Shown here piece after piece: positions 36,084-46,703 of a DNA stretch of 46,703 nt. Within the stretch, counting starts at the first letter, position 1; every line of letters starts with the position of its first letter. The DNA is taken from positions 321,180-367,882 of the forward strand of contig CACRSC010001917.1 of assembly GCA_902651635.1 (NCBI GenBank), written 5' to 3'. The translations under genes were made by a program, and so were the position numbers. This DNA is from Mastigamoeba balamuthi. Taxonomy: Eukaryota > Evosea > Mastigamoebida > Mastigamoebidae. The notes beneath the pieces were generated by a model. It was not told the DNA's origin. It searched no databases and saw only the letters and a program-made list of their open reading frames with translations.

Positions 36084-39000
36084 TCACTGGAAGCCTCTCC
36101 TTTGGCAGTAACACGTACAACAACTCGTCATGAACCTCCAGTCCTCCAGCTTGTGACCACTGTGGCACCTCCTCGCACACATCTCACACACGTTCCTGTT
36201 CTCGTCGCTCCCATTGCACGTCCTGCACCGCACGATCCACTGTGAGATCATGCAGGCAGAGCGCCTGTTCTGGTTCGTTGGCGTGCAGCACACACTGCAG
36301 TTGTGACACACGCCCTGTGCCGCTGTGCACTCACCCGCACACCTGGCAATGGCCACCTTGGCGCGCTCTCTCCTCTCGAACAGAACAGTCAAGTTCGTTA
36401 TCTCCCCCTGCATCTCAGCGCTGTCTGGACACGCTCTGGCCAACTCTGCCACCTTCTTCGCGAAGCCCCAGTCACGCACACGATCGTGCAACCTCTGAGC
36501 CACACTGTCTGGGTCTCCAGGGCCAGACCCTCTTGCAGTGGCATTGCACAGCACCCGCAGCCCAATAACCTGGGCCTGCATGTCCTCTTTGTCGTTGTCG
36601 ACAAAGGCCATCGCCAGAGGAACCACATCCGCAGGAAGCACGCAGCCCACAGCACTTGCGTATGGCAGCAGAGGGGATAGAAGAGAGACCAGAGAGCGGG
36701 GCCTTGAAAGGCCAAAACGCCCACCTTCCTTCTGAGCAGCTGCAGAGATGATAGCAACAACAGCACCGGAGTTGAACAGTGAAGGGACGAGTTCCTCCAG
36801 GCGAGACATAGAACACAACATGTCGAGGAGGTCATCGGAAATAATCGCGTTGCCTTCTCCTGATCGAAGCAGTGCAACAATAGCCCTCAACAGGGCCAGG
36901 AGCACATCTGAGCCTAATGCCCTCAGCGTGGCACTTTCCCTCGTCAACTCCTTCACAACAAAGTGCAAAAACTGCTGCGCCTCATAATCGCGGATCGACT
37001 GGGTCAGTCGTGTGAGCGCTATGTCCAAAGCGCCACACCGCAGAACAGAAAGCAGTTTGCTGGGGAATGTGCAAGCGAGGCTGAACAGGAAATTGCATGC
37101 CTCGTACCGTGCCCAGTAGTCCAAGTCGGGGCGCTGCACACATGAGAAAATCAGTATCAGGACGCAGTCGGGAACATCGGGGCACTTCGCGACATCGAAC
37201 ACCCGCCTCAGAAAGCGGAACAGGTCTGAGAGGTGGTCCTTGATGAGGCAGCTGCTGAGCAGAACGGCGCAGGCCCATGGCCCACCCGAGCGGCTGAACG
37301 CGCCGAGGAACCGACTATTAGTCTCCTTGCTGAGAAAGAGCCCGGCATAATCTCCCAAGTTGTTCTCTGCAGTTGCCACAGGCCCCACTGCGGCGAGAGC
37401 ATCCAGCATTGACTGCGGCTTGTCTGGATCACAGGCAATGCTGTACGGCGGCTCAGCCAGCGCCCGCACAACGCCCTCGTGGCCGCCGATGCACGCAAAG
37501 AACAGGCAGATGTTTCCCCTGCGCGCCGCGTCCCAGTGGCCGAGGTAGAAGGGCCCATGGGCCAGAGCGTTCACAACTTCCAGGCACCCGTCCTTGCACG
37601 CCAACATGAGAGCGTCTGCCTCTCTGGCCTCTGCCCGACCCATCGAGTACGGAGGTGCAGCCAGCTCTGCAACAACGCTGGCGTGGCCGTGTTGGCACGC
37701 CACGCCGAGCACAGAGGAGCTGTTCATGCAGGCTTCGGTGGTGCCGAGGCAGTAGGGCGGCTGCCCCAGCCTCCTGACGATCTCTGCCCTCCCATCGTGG
37801 CACGCTTTCATGAGCACCACGGAGCAGAGCTTTGCGTCGTCGTGCGTGAGGGAGTACGGGGGCTCTGCGAGTGCGTCGAGGACCTCCACGCAGCCAGCGC
37901 TGAGCCCCGACTGTGCGATGACATACACAGCGTCTTCGCGGCCCAGACAGTACGGGGGAAGCGCCAGCCGGCGCAGTGGCCACGCGCTCTTTTTGTCGGT
38001 GAAGGCAGCCACGAGCATGTCGTACAAGGCCCCGGGCTCGCTGGCGGGAAACCGCATGCCGAAGGGTTCGGAAGCCATAACGTCCAACAGGGCGACACTG
38101 TTGCTCGCCAGAACATGTGTCAGGCACCGCGCGGCCTCCACATGGCCCAAGGAGAACGGGGGGCGCGACAGGCGCCAGACAACCTCGGCTGATCCGGTGG
38201 CGCAGGCGGCCCCGAGGCAGCCCGCAACGAGGTCTGTGCTGCAGGCGTTGAACGGAGGCTGCACGAGCTCCTCCACGACGTCAGCACAGCCACCCAGGAA
38301 CGCCACCAACAACGCATTGCCGATCCACTGGAGTGTGTGAGTTACACGGACGGGAGGCCGAGTACTGTCTTTTTCGTGCAGATCTGAAACAACTGAGCGA
38401 CTCAACGGGGAAGCGAACAGAAATCAGAACAGGGGGCCACACCTCAACGGGCATGGAATCCCTGCCCAGGCTGTAGGGAGCCGATCCCAGGGCCATGACG
38501 GAGTATGCTGACCCACATCCGCAGGCAATGCGGAGGGCCTCGCGCAGGCACTCGGAGCCCGCCTGGTGGGCACAGAGGGGCGCACGCGACAGCTCCTGCA
38601 ACAACAGCGCTGCCCTGGGGCCCCCGGCTCTGCACGCCGCCTTCAGCCCCTCGGCAGAGGCAAGGGCGAGGGTCTGCGGGGGCAGGCCGGGCAGGGCAGC
38701 GAGCAGGCGGAGGCTGCACGGGTCTGCGCAGGGCGACGAGCACACAGCGACCACAGCGTCGCGCAGGCCGCAGGACCCCGGACACAGCAGCGCGTGGCTC
38801 AGCCCAGGGCAGCGCCGCACCAGCTCGCCCAGGGCCTCCGAGGTCGCCTGCCCCGCCAGGAACAGCGCCAGGGCCACCGTGGCCGAGCGAGCGGCGCTGT
38901 CGGGGGCAGTGGAGGGGCGGCAGAAGAGCTGGAGGCGGAGGAGGCAGGGGGCGCAGAGGGCGCAGGGGAGGGCGAGGGCGAGGGAGCAGAGGTCTGAGGG

Positions 39001-39135
39001 GTCGGCCACGTGCCCCACCACGCTCTGCCGCAGCTCCCACGCCGCCCCCAGGCTCTCCTCCGCCCTCCCCTGCCAGCCGCCGCGCTCTGTCCTTGCCCTG
39101 CGCGTGCGCTCTGGCGGCGGCGAGGCTGACGACAT
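36084..39135 (-). CDS. PPYSLG (ankyrin-like) repeat protein with C-terminal UBR-like zinc finger
   Basis: Exon 1 38443-39135 and exon 2 36084-38327, joined in phase (GAG|GTGTGG ... CCAG|TGG), about 978 residues. The first half has about ten repeats of 35-40 residues carrying P-P-Y/F-S/C-L-G after a helix pair, e.g. EIVRRLGQPPYCLG, SVVAELAAPPYSMG, EVVNALAHGPFYLG, with HGH/DG turns typical of ankyrin repeats. A helical, armadillo-like region follows. The last about 75 residues are Cys/His-rich: CHNCSVCC, QWIVRCRTCNGSDENRNVC, then CARRCHSGHKLEDW and CCTCYC, a pattern like the UBR box that reads N-degrons. I infer a ubiquitin-pathway receptor, not proven. It is divergent from kinesin-2. Confidence 0.75.
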
Positions 39136-39446
39136 CTTGCTGGCTGTGCGCTGGCGGTGCTTCTCCGAGTGTGTTTGTGTGCCGGAGACGCCGTTGTCGG
39201 AGCACTACATTTGTTGATAATCTCTGAACTGCACCTTCTGCGGGACGTCACGTCACGTGGCTCGGTGACAGCACCGCGTCGACCTTCGCACTGCAAAACC
39301 CTCTGCACGCAAGAGACGAGATTCCGAGGAATCGTCGAGTGGCCCTCGAGCTCTCCTCCTGCCTGAGCAGATCGTCCGTAGATTCCGTGCCGACACAGAG
39401 ATCTAGATCCCTGCGGTCTATTTTTGGGAACCCGGCCGCAGAGGGG
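39136..39446. promoter_or_regulatory. Divergent spacer, UBR-like gene / kinesin-2
   Basis: 311 bp between the two start codons, so both promoters lie here. No TATA box or GATATT motif recognised. Confidence 0.4.
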
Positions 39447-42136
39447 ATGGCGTCGAGCGCGGCCAAAGCGGCGGCCGCCGTCGTGGACGTCCACTCGGCA
39501 GAGAACGTCCGCGTCTTCATCCGTGCACGCCCCCTCAACCCCAAGGAGCTCGACGCCAAGTGCCAGCCGTTGCGTCCTCCCCCCCTCGTCTCTCCCCCTC
39601 CCCCACTGCCCACGCCACCGGATACTGGTGGCCCCCCTCCCACTCCGTCTCTCACCGGGTCACACCGCCCCTCAGGATCGTCAAGATGGACAAGAAGATG
39701 GGCACTGTGGAGCTGGTGCCGCCCAAGTACGAGAGGGCCGAGCAGCAGGTCTGGACGTTTGACGGCGTCTTCAACGATGAGTCCGTTCACCGCCACCTTC
39801 TCTCGACGCCGGGTCTTTGCTCGAGTCTGACCGGTTCTTTATTCTTCATGTTATGGCCTCGGCAAGTTCGACGCAGCAGGAGGTCTACAACGCGGGGGCA
39901 GCGCACATCGTGGAGAGCGTGCTGGGCGGGTACAACGGGACCATCTTCGCCTACGGCCAGACGTCGGCCGGCAAGGTGGGTTCTGACGAGTTCCCGCGGA
40001 TCTCACCGGATCCAACCAAACCCCACAATCATCGCAGACGCACACTATGATGGGCGTCCTCGGGGACCCGGAGAAGCAGGGCATCGTCCCACACTCCATC
40101 CAGCACATCTTCCACCACATCGCAAAGGCGACGGATCACGTGCGGTCCAATTCAATTGAGCGACAGTGTCCAGAATCAAACCCGCTCCGGCTGCGCAGGA
40201 GTACCTGGTGCGGATTGCGTACATGGAGATCTACTGCGAGGTGATACGGGACCTGCTGAACCCGCGGGACCACAAGCTGCAGCTGCGGCTGAACCCGGGC
40301 AAGGGCTACACGGTCGAGGGCCTCACAGACGTCGTCGTGCACACGCCCGGCGAGATACACGACTACATGCGCATGGGCAACGGCAACCGCCACGTCGGCG
40401 AGACCGCCATGAACAAGGAGTCCTCGCGCTCGCACAGCATCTTCCAGATAATCGTCGAGGGCACCGAGAAGAAAGGTGAGCCAATTTCAATTGAAAATCA
40501 TCTGTTTTCCCACGTCTAAAACCTGCGCAATAAACCACGGTAGAGGCGCTGGGCGGGGGCAAGAGGATCAAGACGGGGAAGCTGAACCTGGTGGACCTGG
40601 CTGGGAGCGAGCGGCAGAAGAAGACCAAGGCTGAGGGGCAGAGGCTGGCAGAGGCGAACAAGATCAACCTGTCGCTGATGGCGCTGGGCAACGTGATCAA
40701 CGCCCTGGTCAAGGGCAAGAGCACGCACATACCGTACAGGGACAGCAAGCTGACGCAGCTGCTCGAGGACTCGCTGGGGGGCAACACCAAGACGACCATG
40801 TTCGCCAACATCAGCCCGGCCGACAGCAACTACGACGAGACCAAGTCGACGCTCAAGTACGCCGACCGCGCCAAGCAGATCAAGAACAAGCCCAAGGTCA
40901 ACGAGGACGAGAAGGACGCGCTGCTCGCCAAGATGCAGGACGAGATCGCCCGCCTTAAGGCCGAGCTCGAGGGCTCGGGCATGGCAGCCGCGGGCTCGGA
41001 CACGGCCAAGATGCAGGAGATGGCCGGCAAGAGCGGCGTCGAGACCGAGCTCCTCATGCGCCTGCGCTTCGAGACCGAGGCCGAAGTCAAGGCACGTCAT
41101 GGGTGGGCCCCGCGCCCTTTGGGCCCCCGGGCCGCGTCCTCACCAGCGCTGCGTGGCGGCGGGGGCAGGCGGCGCTGGCCAAGTGCAACATCGCGCAGGC
41201 GGAGCGGGAGAGGATCTTCGATGGGCTGCGGAAGATGCAGGCCGAGGACGAGCAGGAGCGCAAGGCCAAGGACGACATCAAGAAGCAGCTGCGGACACTC
41301 GAGTCGAGCATCTGCGTCGGGGGCGTCAACCTGCTCGACGAGAACGAGCGGCAGAAGGCCGAGCTGCTCGAGACGCAGCAGGAGCTGATCCGCCACCAGG
41401 AGGAGAAGAAGGCCGCCGAGAAGCGCCTCGCCGAGGAGGAGGAGGCGCGGCTGTTCAAGGAGGAGACCTACAAGACCATCGAGGAGGAGATCCGCAAGAA
41501 GACGGACAAGGCCAAAGTGCCCTCCTCCCCTCCGCTACCCACCCCGCTCCCCCGCCCTCTCTGGGACTGACGAGGGATGAGCAGAGGCTGTGGGCGCGGT
41601 GCGAGGGAGTCCGCGGGGAGCTCGCGCAGATCAACGCGGACATCGAGAAGGAGAGGCAGGAGCTCGTGGAGACGATCAAGGACCTCGAGAGCGAGATGTC
41701 GATGCAGGACCTCATTATCGAGCAGTTCGTGCCGCAGAACGAGGCGCGGATCATCCGCGAGAGCGCGCACTGGGACGACGCCGAGGACGACTGGCTGATC
41801 ATGGGCCTCTCGCTCGCGGGGAACCTCGTCGTCCACGACTGGGAGGGCGACGACGACGACGACATGCTGGTCGACAGGCACTCGGTGATTCCGCAGCCCC
41901 AGGCCCCCGCGTGGTCGCAGGCCCTCGCGGGCGTCGACAACGTCTACTTCACGCTCGGAGACTCGACGCCCGCCCCCGGCGAGTACGTCTCCGACTACGA
42001 GGAGCCCAGGAGGAGGTCGATGGCCGGCTCCTCACCCAAGCCCCAGTCCTCGCCCATGAGGGCTGTCCCGTCCCGCTCCGGCTCCAAGGCAGCGAGCCCT
42101 GCCCCCGCGGGTAGAAAGGCAACAGCGTGGGGCTAG
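39447..42136 (+). CDS. Kinesin-2 family motor (KIF3-like)
   Basis: Kinesin-2 drives anterograde intraflagellar transport. Exons: 39447-39559, 39676-39784, 39877-39975, 40038-40139, 40199-40475, 40544-41091, 41169-41516 and 41585-42136, about 715 residues. Motor motifs: [13 protein letters not shown]-loop GQTSAGKT (usual GQTGTGKT; split by intron 3), [11 protein letters not shown] (switch I), [15 protein letters not shown] (switch II), then [14 protein letters not shown] and [20 protein letters not shown]. The neck [20 protein letters not shown] is diagnostic of kinesin-2. A long coiled coil follows, then [20 protein letters not shown] and a Ser/Pro tail, as in KIF3. Intron 6 (41092-41168) appears to start GC (AAG|GCACGT). 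The exon 3 acceptor could be either of two adjacent CAGs. Confidence 0.93.
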
Positions 42137-42448
42137 CCCAGTACTCTAAGCTGAGGTTCTAATTGAAACGCTGAAAGCAGAAGATCTGTTTTGGAGTCCG
42201 ACTATGTGCCGAGATCGTCAACCATCTCTTGACTGCTTTGATACTCCAGAGCGATGCGTGCGGCGCCATTTCTTACAAAATTAAGGGCGTAGTTGCGGCT
42301 TATGAAAAACCCAGATTCTCTGGGTACTTTTTTCTTTCCCCCGGGTAAAAACACTTTTGATAGAATTCTATTACCCGTTTACTCAGATATGTGAATCTTC
42401 TTCCGTCATTTTGATTCTTCCCGCCGTCAACCAAACCGTCGAAGGGTG
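42137..42448. other. Spacer between kinesin-2 and GH3 gene
   Basis: About 310 bp, AT-richer near the GH3 start (ATAGAATTCTATTACCC). It is the kinesin 3' end and GH3 promoter region; no gene seen. Confidence 0.4.
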
Positions 42449-44958
42449 ATGATGGGCCGCCTTTGTGCCGGACTGTTGATGGCTACGGCCATTCTCTTTG
42501 CTAAGGGTACTACTACTGCGGCTCGAGCGCTTCCTGCCAGCCCTCCCGCCGTTCACTTGGAAGTCACGACTCACTCTTATGTTCCATCCCCGTGGTACCC
42601 TGCGCACACGCGCAGCCGAGGACACCATTCCAATCTGCACTGATAAGGAGATCTCACATGTTCGCACATCTCGTCCCATCTCCATGTTGCTCGATCGCGT
42701 TCCTCACGTGGCGTTTGTTGTTGCCCGTTGCCCACACCGGCCGGGGCCGCGCGGTGGGTTGCTCTTGGCTCTCCCTCAAACAGAACCTGTACTGCAACAC
42801 CGCCTTGACTCCCGTGGAGAGGGCCAAGTCTCTCGTGTCTTTCATGAGCACGGACGAGAAGATCGAGCTCGTTGGCGGGTTCGACAACTCTCTCCCTAAC
42901 CTTTTGCTTTCCCAATGGGTTTCGCAGCACTGACGGTTTTCCTCCCGGTTTATTCGAGACAGTTCGTCCAGTCCCTACGTCGGTTATGTCGCGGGCAACG
43001 CGAGGCTCGGCATTCCGCACATCAAGCCGCAGGACGGTCCTCAAGGCGTCGGCGGTGGCGCCACCAACGTGACGTGCTTCCCCTGCGCTCTGTCGGTCGT
43101 CCAGACCTGGGACCGCTCGCTCTTCCGCGAGTTCGCCGTGGCCATGGCGCAAGAGCAGAGGGGCAAGGGCAGCAACGTTCTGCTGGGCCCCCAGAACAAC
43201 ATCGCAAGGGTGCCCTGCGGCGGGCGCAACTTCGAGAGTGCGGGGGAGGACCCGCTCCTGGCCAGCGCCTTCGCCAGGGAGGTCGTCGAGGGAATCCAGA
43301 GCCAGGGCATCGTTGCCTGCGACAAGCACTTCGCCAGTGAGGACACCGTACCCCTCCCTGAGGGAGGTGGGCTTCTCATTCGTCTCCTCTCCGTACAGAC
43401 AACAACCAGGAGGAGCAGCGCCTCTCGATCAGCGTCACCGTCGACGAGAAGACGCAGTGGGAGCTGTATTACCCGCACTTCCAGGCGGCCGTCGACGCGG
43501 GTGTAGGGTCCATCATGTGCTCGTACAATAAGTCCGTGTGCCCTCTCTCTCTCTCTCTCTCTTTACTCACTATTCACACTCTTACAATTTCTCGACTGTC
43601 GCAGGGTGAACGGAGTGGGGGCGTGCGAGAACAGCAAGACGCTCAGCGACCTGAAAGTCAAGATGGGGTTCAACGGGTTCGTGGTGAGCGACTGGTGGGC
43701 GACGCACAGCACCGTCGACTCCGCGAACGGCGGTCTGGACATGGAGATGCCCAGTGCCCAGTACTACGGCTCCAAGCTGGCGCAGGCCGTGCACGACGGC
43801 ACAGTGTCCGAGGAGCGCCTCGACGACATGGCCGCGCGCATCGCCACGGCGCTCTTCGCGGCCGGCCTCTTCGACCGCCGTGCAGAGGGGTCTCTGGACG
43901 CGGACGTTCGGTCGAAGGAGCACAGCGACCTCGCGCTCAGGCTCTCGGAGGCCAGCGCCGTGCTGCTGAAGAACAACGGCGTGCTGCCCATCAGCCGCAA
44001 GGCGACCGTCGCGCTGATCGGCAAGCCCGCGAGCGAGCAGCCTCTCGTGCACGGCGGAGGCAGCGGCGCGGTGAACCCCTCGTACGTCGTGACCGCGCTC
44101 GATGGGCTCCTGGCGGCGGGCGTGGCTGAGGTGCTCTACGACGGAGGCTCGGACGTCGCTGCTGCCGCAGCGCTTGCTGCATCCGCGGACGTGGCGGTCG
44201 TGATGCTCGCGCAGCAGCCGAGCGAGGGCGGCGACCGCGACCAGGGGCTCTCCCTCGGTGCGCAGGCGGACGCCCTCGTGCAGGCCGTCGCGGCGAACCA
44301 GGCGCGCACGGTCGTGGTCATCCACAACCCAGGCGCCGTCGTGATGCCGTGGGTGGGCTCGGTCGCCGCGGTCATCGCGCGCCTGATGCCCGGGCAGGAG
44401 GACGGGAACGCTCTCGCGGCGGTGCTGCTGGGCGACGTGAACCCCTCGGGCCGTCTGGCCATCACGTTCCCGCGCGGCGGGCAGAACGAGACGTGGCTCC
44501 GCACGGCCGAGCAGTACCCGGGCGTGGAGGGTGCGCAGACGTACTCCGAGGGGCTGCTTGTCGGCCACCGCTGGTACGACGCGTACGGCGGGCAGCCGCT
44601 CTTCGCTTTCGGCCACGGGCTGAGCTACACCTCGTTCGAGTACAGCGATGTCAGCGCCTCGAAGTCGTCTGTCAGCTTCGAGCTGCGCAACGCCGGGCGT
44701 GTTGCGGGTGCCGAGGTGCCACAGCTGTACATCTCGTTCCCGGAGGGCGAGGGCGAGCCGCCCAAGCAGCTCAAGGGGTTCGACAAGGTGTTCCTGCAGC
44801 CAGGCGAGTCCCGCGTCGTGAAGTTCGCCCTGGCCCCCAGGGACCTCTCCGTGTACGACGTGTCCGCGGGGGCCTTCCGCGAGGTGCACGGCAAGTTCAT
44901 CGCGTACATCGGTGCCTCTTCTGCAGATATCCGCTTGTTCTCCGCCTTCGTCAACTGA
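42449..44958 (+). CDS. Glycoside hydrolase family 3 beta-glucosidase, secreted
   Basis: Exons: 42449-42562 (tentative donor GTCACG), 42784-42878, 42963-43336, 43399-43531 and 43605-44958, about 689 residues. Leader MMGRLCAGLLMATAILFAKG is a signal peptide. GH3 strings: YCNTALTPVERAKSLVSFM, SPYVGYVAGNARLGIP, KPQDGPQG, RGKGSNVLLGP, GRNFESAGEDPLL, IQSQGIVACDKHF, NNNQEEQR, MCSYNKVNG, and GFVVSDWWATH, whose Asp is the family nucleophile. The C-terminal domain has VLLKNNGVLPI and ends in a fibronectin-III-like fold (FELRNAGRVAGAEVPQLYIS). It probably degrades beta-glucans outside the cell or in lysosomes. Intron 4 holds a CT repeat. Confidence 0.9.
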
Positions 44959-45180
44959 GAAGGGCCAGTTTGAGTCATCATGGTGCAGCAACAGTTAGCT
45001 TCCTTCCTTCCAATTAGGGTTTCTGAAGAACCACCTTGTTCCTTCCTGCGATACAGAAGAGGATCTGTGCACAGCAGTTTTGCTTGGGGTATTTCTCTCC
45101 TTGGGGCTGGCGCACTTTAGTGTCAAGTGGGCAATTTGGTTATCAATCGGGGCTCCTTAAAAGGTTACTCCTGCAGGAGA

Positions 45181-45181
45181 N
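45181..45181. other. Single-N assembly join before a repeated GH3 segment
   Basis: After N the sequence restarts inside the CT run of GH3 intron 4 and repeats 43542-45043 to the end of the window. A CT microsatellite is a typical place for an assembler to break. Confidence 0.8.
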
Positions 45182-45227
<46 letters not shown>

Positions 45228-46618
45228 CACTATTCACACTCTTACAATTTCTCGACTGTCGCAGGGTGAACGGAGTGGGGGCGTGCGAGAACAGCAAGAC
45301 GCTCAGCGACCTGAAAGTCAAGATGGGGTTCAACGGGTTCGTGGTGAGCGACTGGTGGGCGACGCACAGCACCGTCGACTCCGCGAACGGCGGTCTGGAC
45401 ATGGAGATGCCCAGTGCCCAGTACTACGGCTCCAAGCTGGCGCAGGCCGTGCACGACGGCACAGTGTCCGAGGAGCGCCTCGACGACATGGCCGCGCGCA
45501 TCGCCACGGCGCTCTTCGCGGCCGGCCTCTTCGACCGCCGTGCAGAGGGGTCTCTGGACGCGGACGTTCGGTCGAAGGAGCACAGTGACCTCGCGCTCAG
45601 GCTCTCGGAGGCCAGCGCCGTGCTGCTGAAGAACAACGGCGTGCTGCCCATCAGCCGCAAGGCGACCGTCGCGCTGATCGGCAAGCCCGCGAGCGAGCAG
45701 CCGCTCGTGCACGGCGGCGGCAGCGGCGCGGTGAACCCCTCGTACGTCGTGACCGCGCTCGATGGGCTCCTGGCGGCCGGCGTGGCCAAGGTGCTCTACG
45801 ACGGAGGCTCGGACGTCGCTGCTGCCGCGGCGCTTGCCGCGTCCGCGGACGTGGCGGTCGTGATGCTCGCGCAGCAGCCGAGCGAGGGCGGCGACCGCGA
45901 CCAGGGGCTCTCCCTCGGTGCGCAGGCGGACGCCCTCGTGCAGGCCGTCGCGGCGAACCAGGCGCGCACGGTCGTGGTCATCCACAACCCAGGCGCCGTC
46001 GTGATGCCGTGGGTGGGCTCGGTCGCCGCGGTCATCGCGCGCCTGATGCCCGGGCAGGAGGACGGGAACGCTCTCGCGGCGGTGCTGCTGGGCGACGTGA
46101 ACCCCTCGGGCCGTCTGGCCATCACGTTCCCGCGCGGCGGGCAGAACGAGACGTGGCTCCGCACGGCCGAGCAGTACCCGGGCGTGGAGGGTGCGCAGAC
46201 GTACTCCGAGGGGCTGCTTGTCGGCCACCGCTGGTACGACGCGTACGGCGGGCAGCCGCTCTTCGCTTTCGGCCACGGGCTGAGCTACACCTCGTTCGAG
46301 TACAGCGATGTCAGCGCCTCGAAGTCGTCTGTCAGCTTCGAGCTGCGCAACGCCGGGCGTGTTGCGGGTGCCGAGGTGCCACAGCTGTACATCTCGTTCC
46401 CGGAGGGCGAGGGCGAGCCGCCCAAGCAGCTCAAGGGGTTCGACAAGGTGTTCCTGCAGCCAGGCGAGTCCCGCGTCGTGAAGTTCGCCCTGGCCCCCAG
46501 GGACCTCTCCGTGTACGACGTGTCCGCGGGGGCCTTCCGCGAGGTGCACGGCAAGTTCATCGCGTACATCGGTGCCTCTTCTGCAGATATCCGCTTGTTC
46601 TCCGCCTTCGTCAACTGA
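45182..46618 (+). CDS. Second copy of the GH3 3' part (partial; probable assembly or allelic duplicate)
   Basis: 45182-46703 matches 43542-45043 at a constant 1660-base offset. It carries the last exon (45265-46618) with the end of intron 4 and no upstream exons. About ten base differences, mostly silent and clustered in 45585-45845 (one Glu-to-Lys, VAEVLY to VAKVLY), separate the copies; outside that cluster they are identical, including the 3' flank. Best read as the other allele or a contig overlap; a real partial tandem duplication is less likely. Confidence 0.8.
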
Positions 46619-46703
46619 GAAGGGCCAGTTTGAGTCATCATGGTGCAGCAACAGTTAGCTTCCTTCCTTCCAATTAGGGTTTCTGAAGAACCACCTTGTT
46701 CCT

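Noticed and set aside
45182-46618. A true tandem duplicate beta-glucosidase gene
   Set aside because: It begins inside an intron directly after an N, lacks the first four exons, and its flank is identical to the first copy.

Overview
This is nuclear DNA of a unicellular eukaryote. Most of it is GC-rich, with compact protein genes broken by short introns (about 31-130 nt, one of 576 nt). The genes are eukaryotic: exosome subunit Rrp40, tRNA methyltransferase TRM13, syntaxin-16, ribosomal protein S5, Integrator subunit 8, a kinesin-2 motor, U1 snRNA and a Pol III tRNA-Val gene. Kinesin-2 suggests a flagellated cell. My guess is a GC-rich free-living protist, perhaps an amoebozoan such as an archamoeba; the sequence does not settle this.

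Layout. 1-6880 is a lower-GC, repeat-rich block. It has a long inverted repeat (1-176 and 4541-4712), two convergent copies of an unrecognised intron-bearing gene family, blocks of hairpin-rich CTAYR/YRTAG satellite, and a decayed SAP-domain gene. From about 6880 the sequence switches abruptly to dense GC-rich genes: RRP40, TRM13, an unrecognised small gene, a FAM241-like membrane protein, STX16, RPS5, an F-box/G-beta-like WD40 fusion, a RING-like/KCTD/pentapeptide protein, GlmS, tRNA-Val(CAC), an armadillo-RING protein, a small membrane protein, INTS8 with a U1 snRNA gene in its third intron, and glucosamine-6-phosphate deaminase. 28.7-36.0 kb is a second accessory block: two intact and two broken copies of a secreted W-R-W-C repeat family, and a 1.1-kb element with terminal inverted repeats, a TTAG target duplication and a SAP-domain gene. 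From 36 kb onward come a PPYSLG-repeat/UBR-like protein, kinesin-2 and a GH3 beta-glucosidase. The last 1.5 kb repeats the GH3 gene after a single N and is probably an assembly or haplotype duplicate.

Links between genes. The U1 gene has G instead of U at position 5 of its 5' end, and the donors in this window favour C at +4 (28 of 40 host introns in my hand tally), which is the matching base-pair change. Integrator makes snRNA 3' ends, and here a U1 gene with a 3'-box-like sequence lies inside the gene for Integrator subunit 8. GlmS and the deaminase run opposing directions of the fructose-6-P/glucosamine-6-P step. Several proteins look like ubiquitin-system parts (F-box-WD40, RING-like/KCTD, armadillo-RING, UBR-like).
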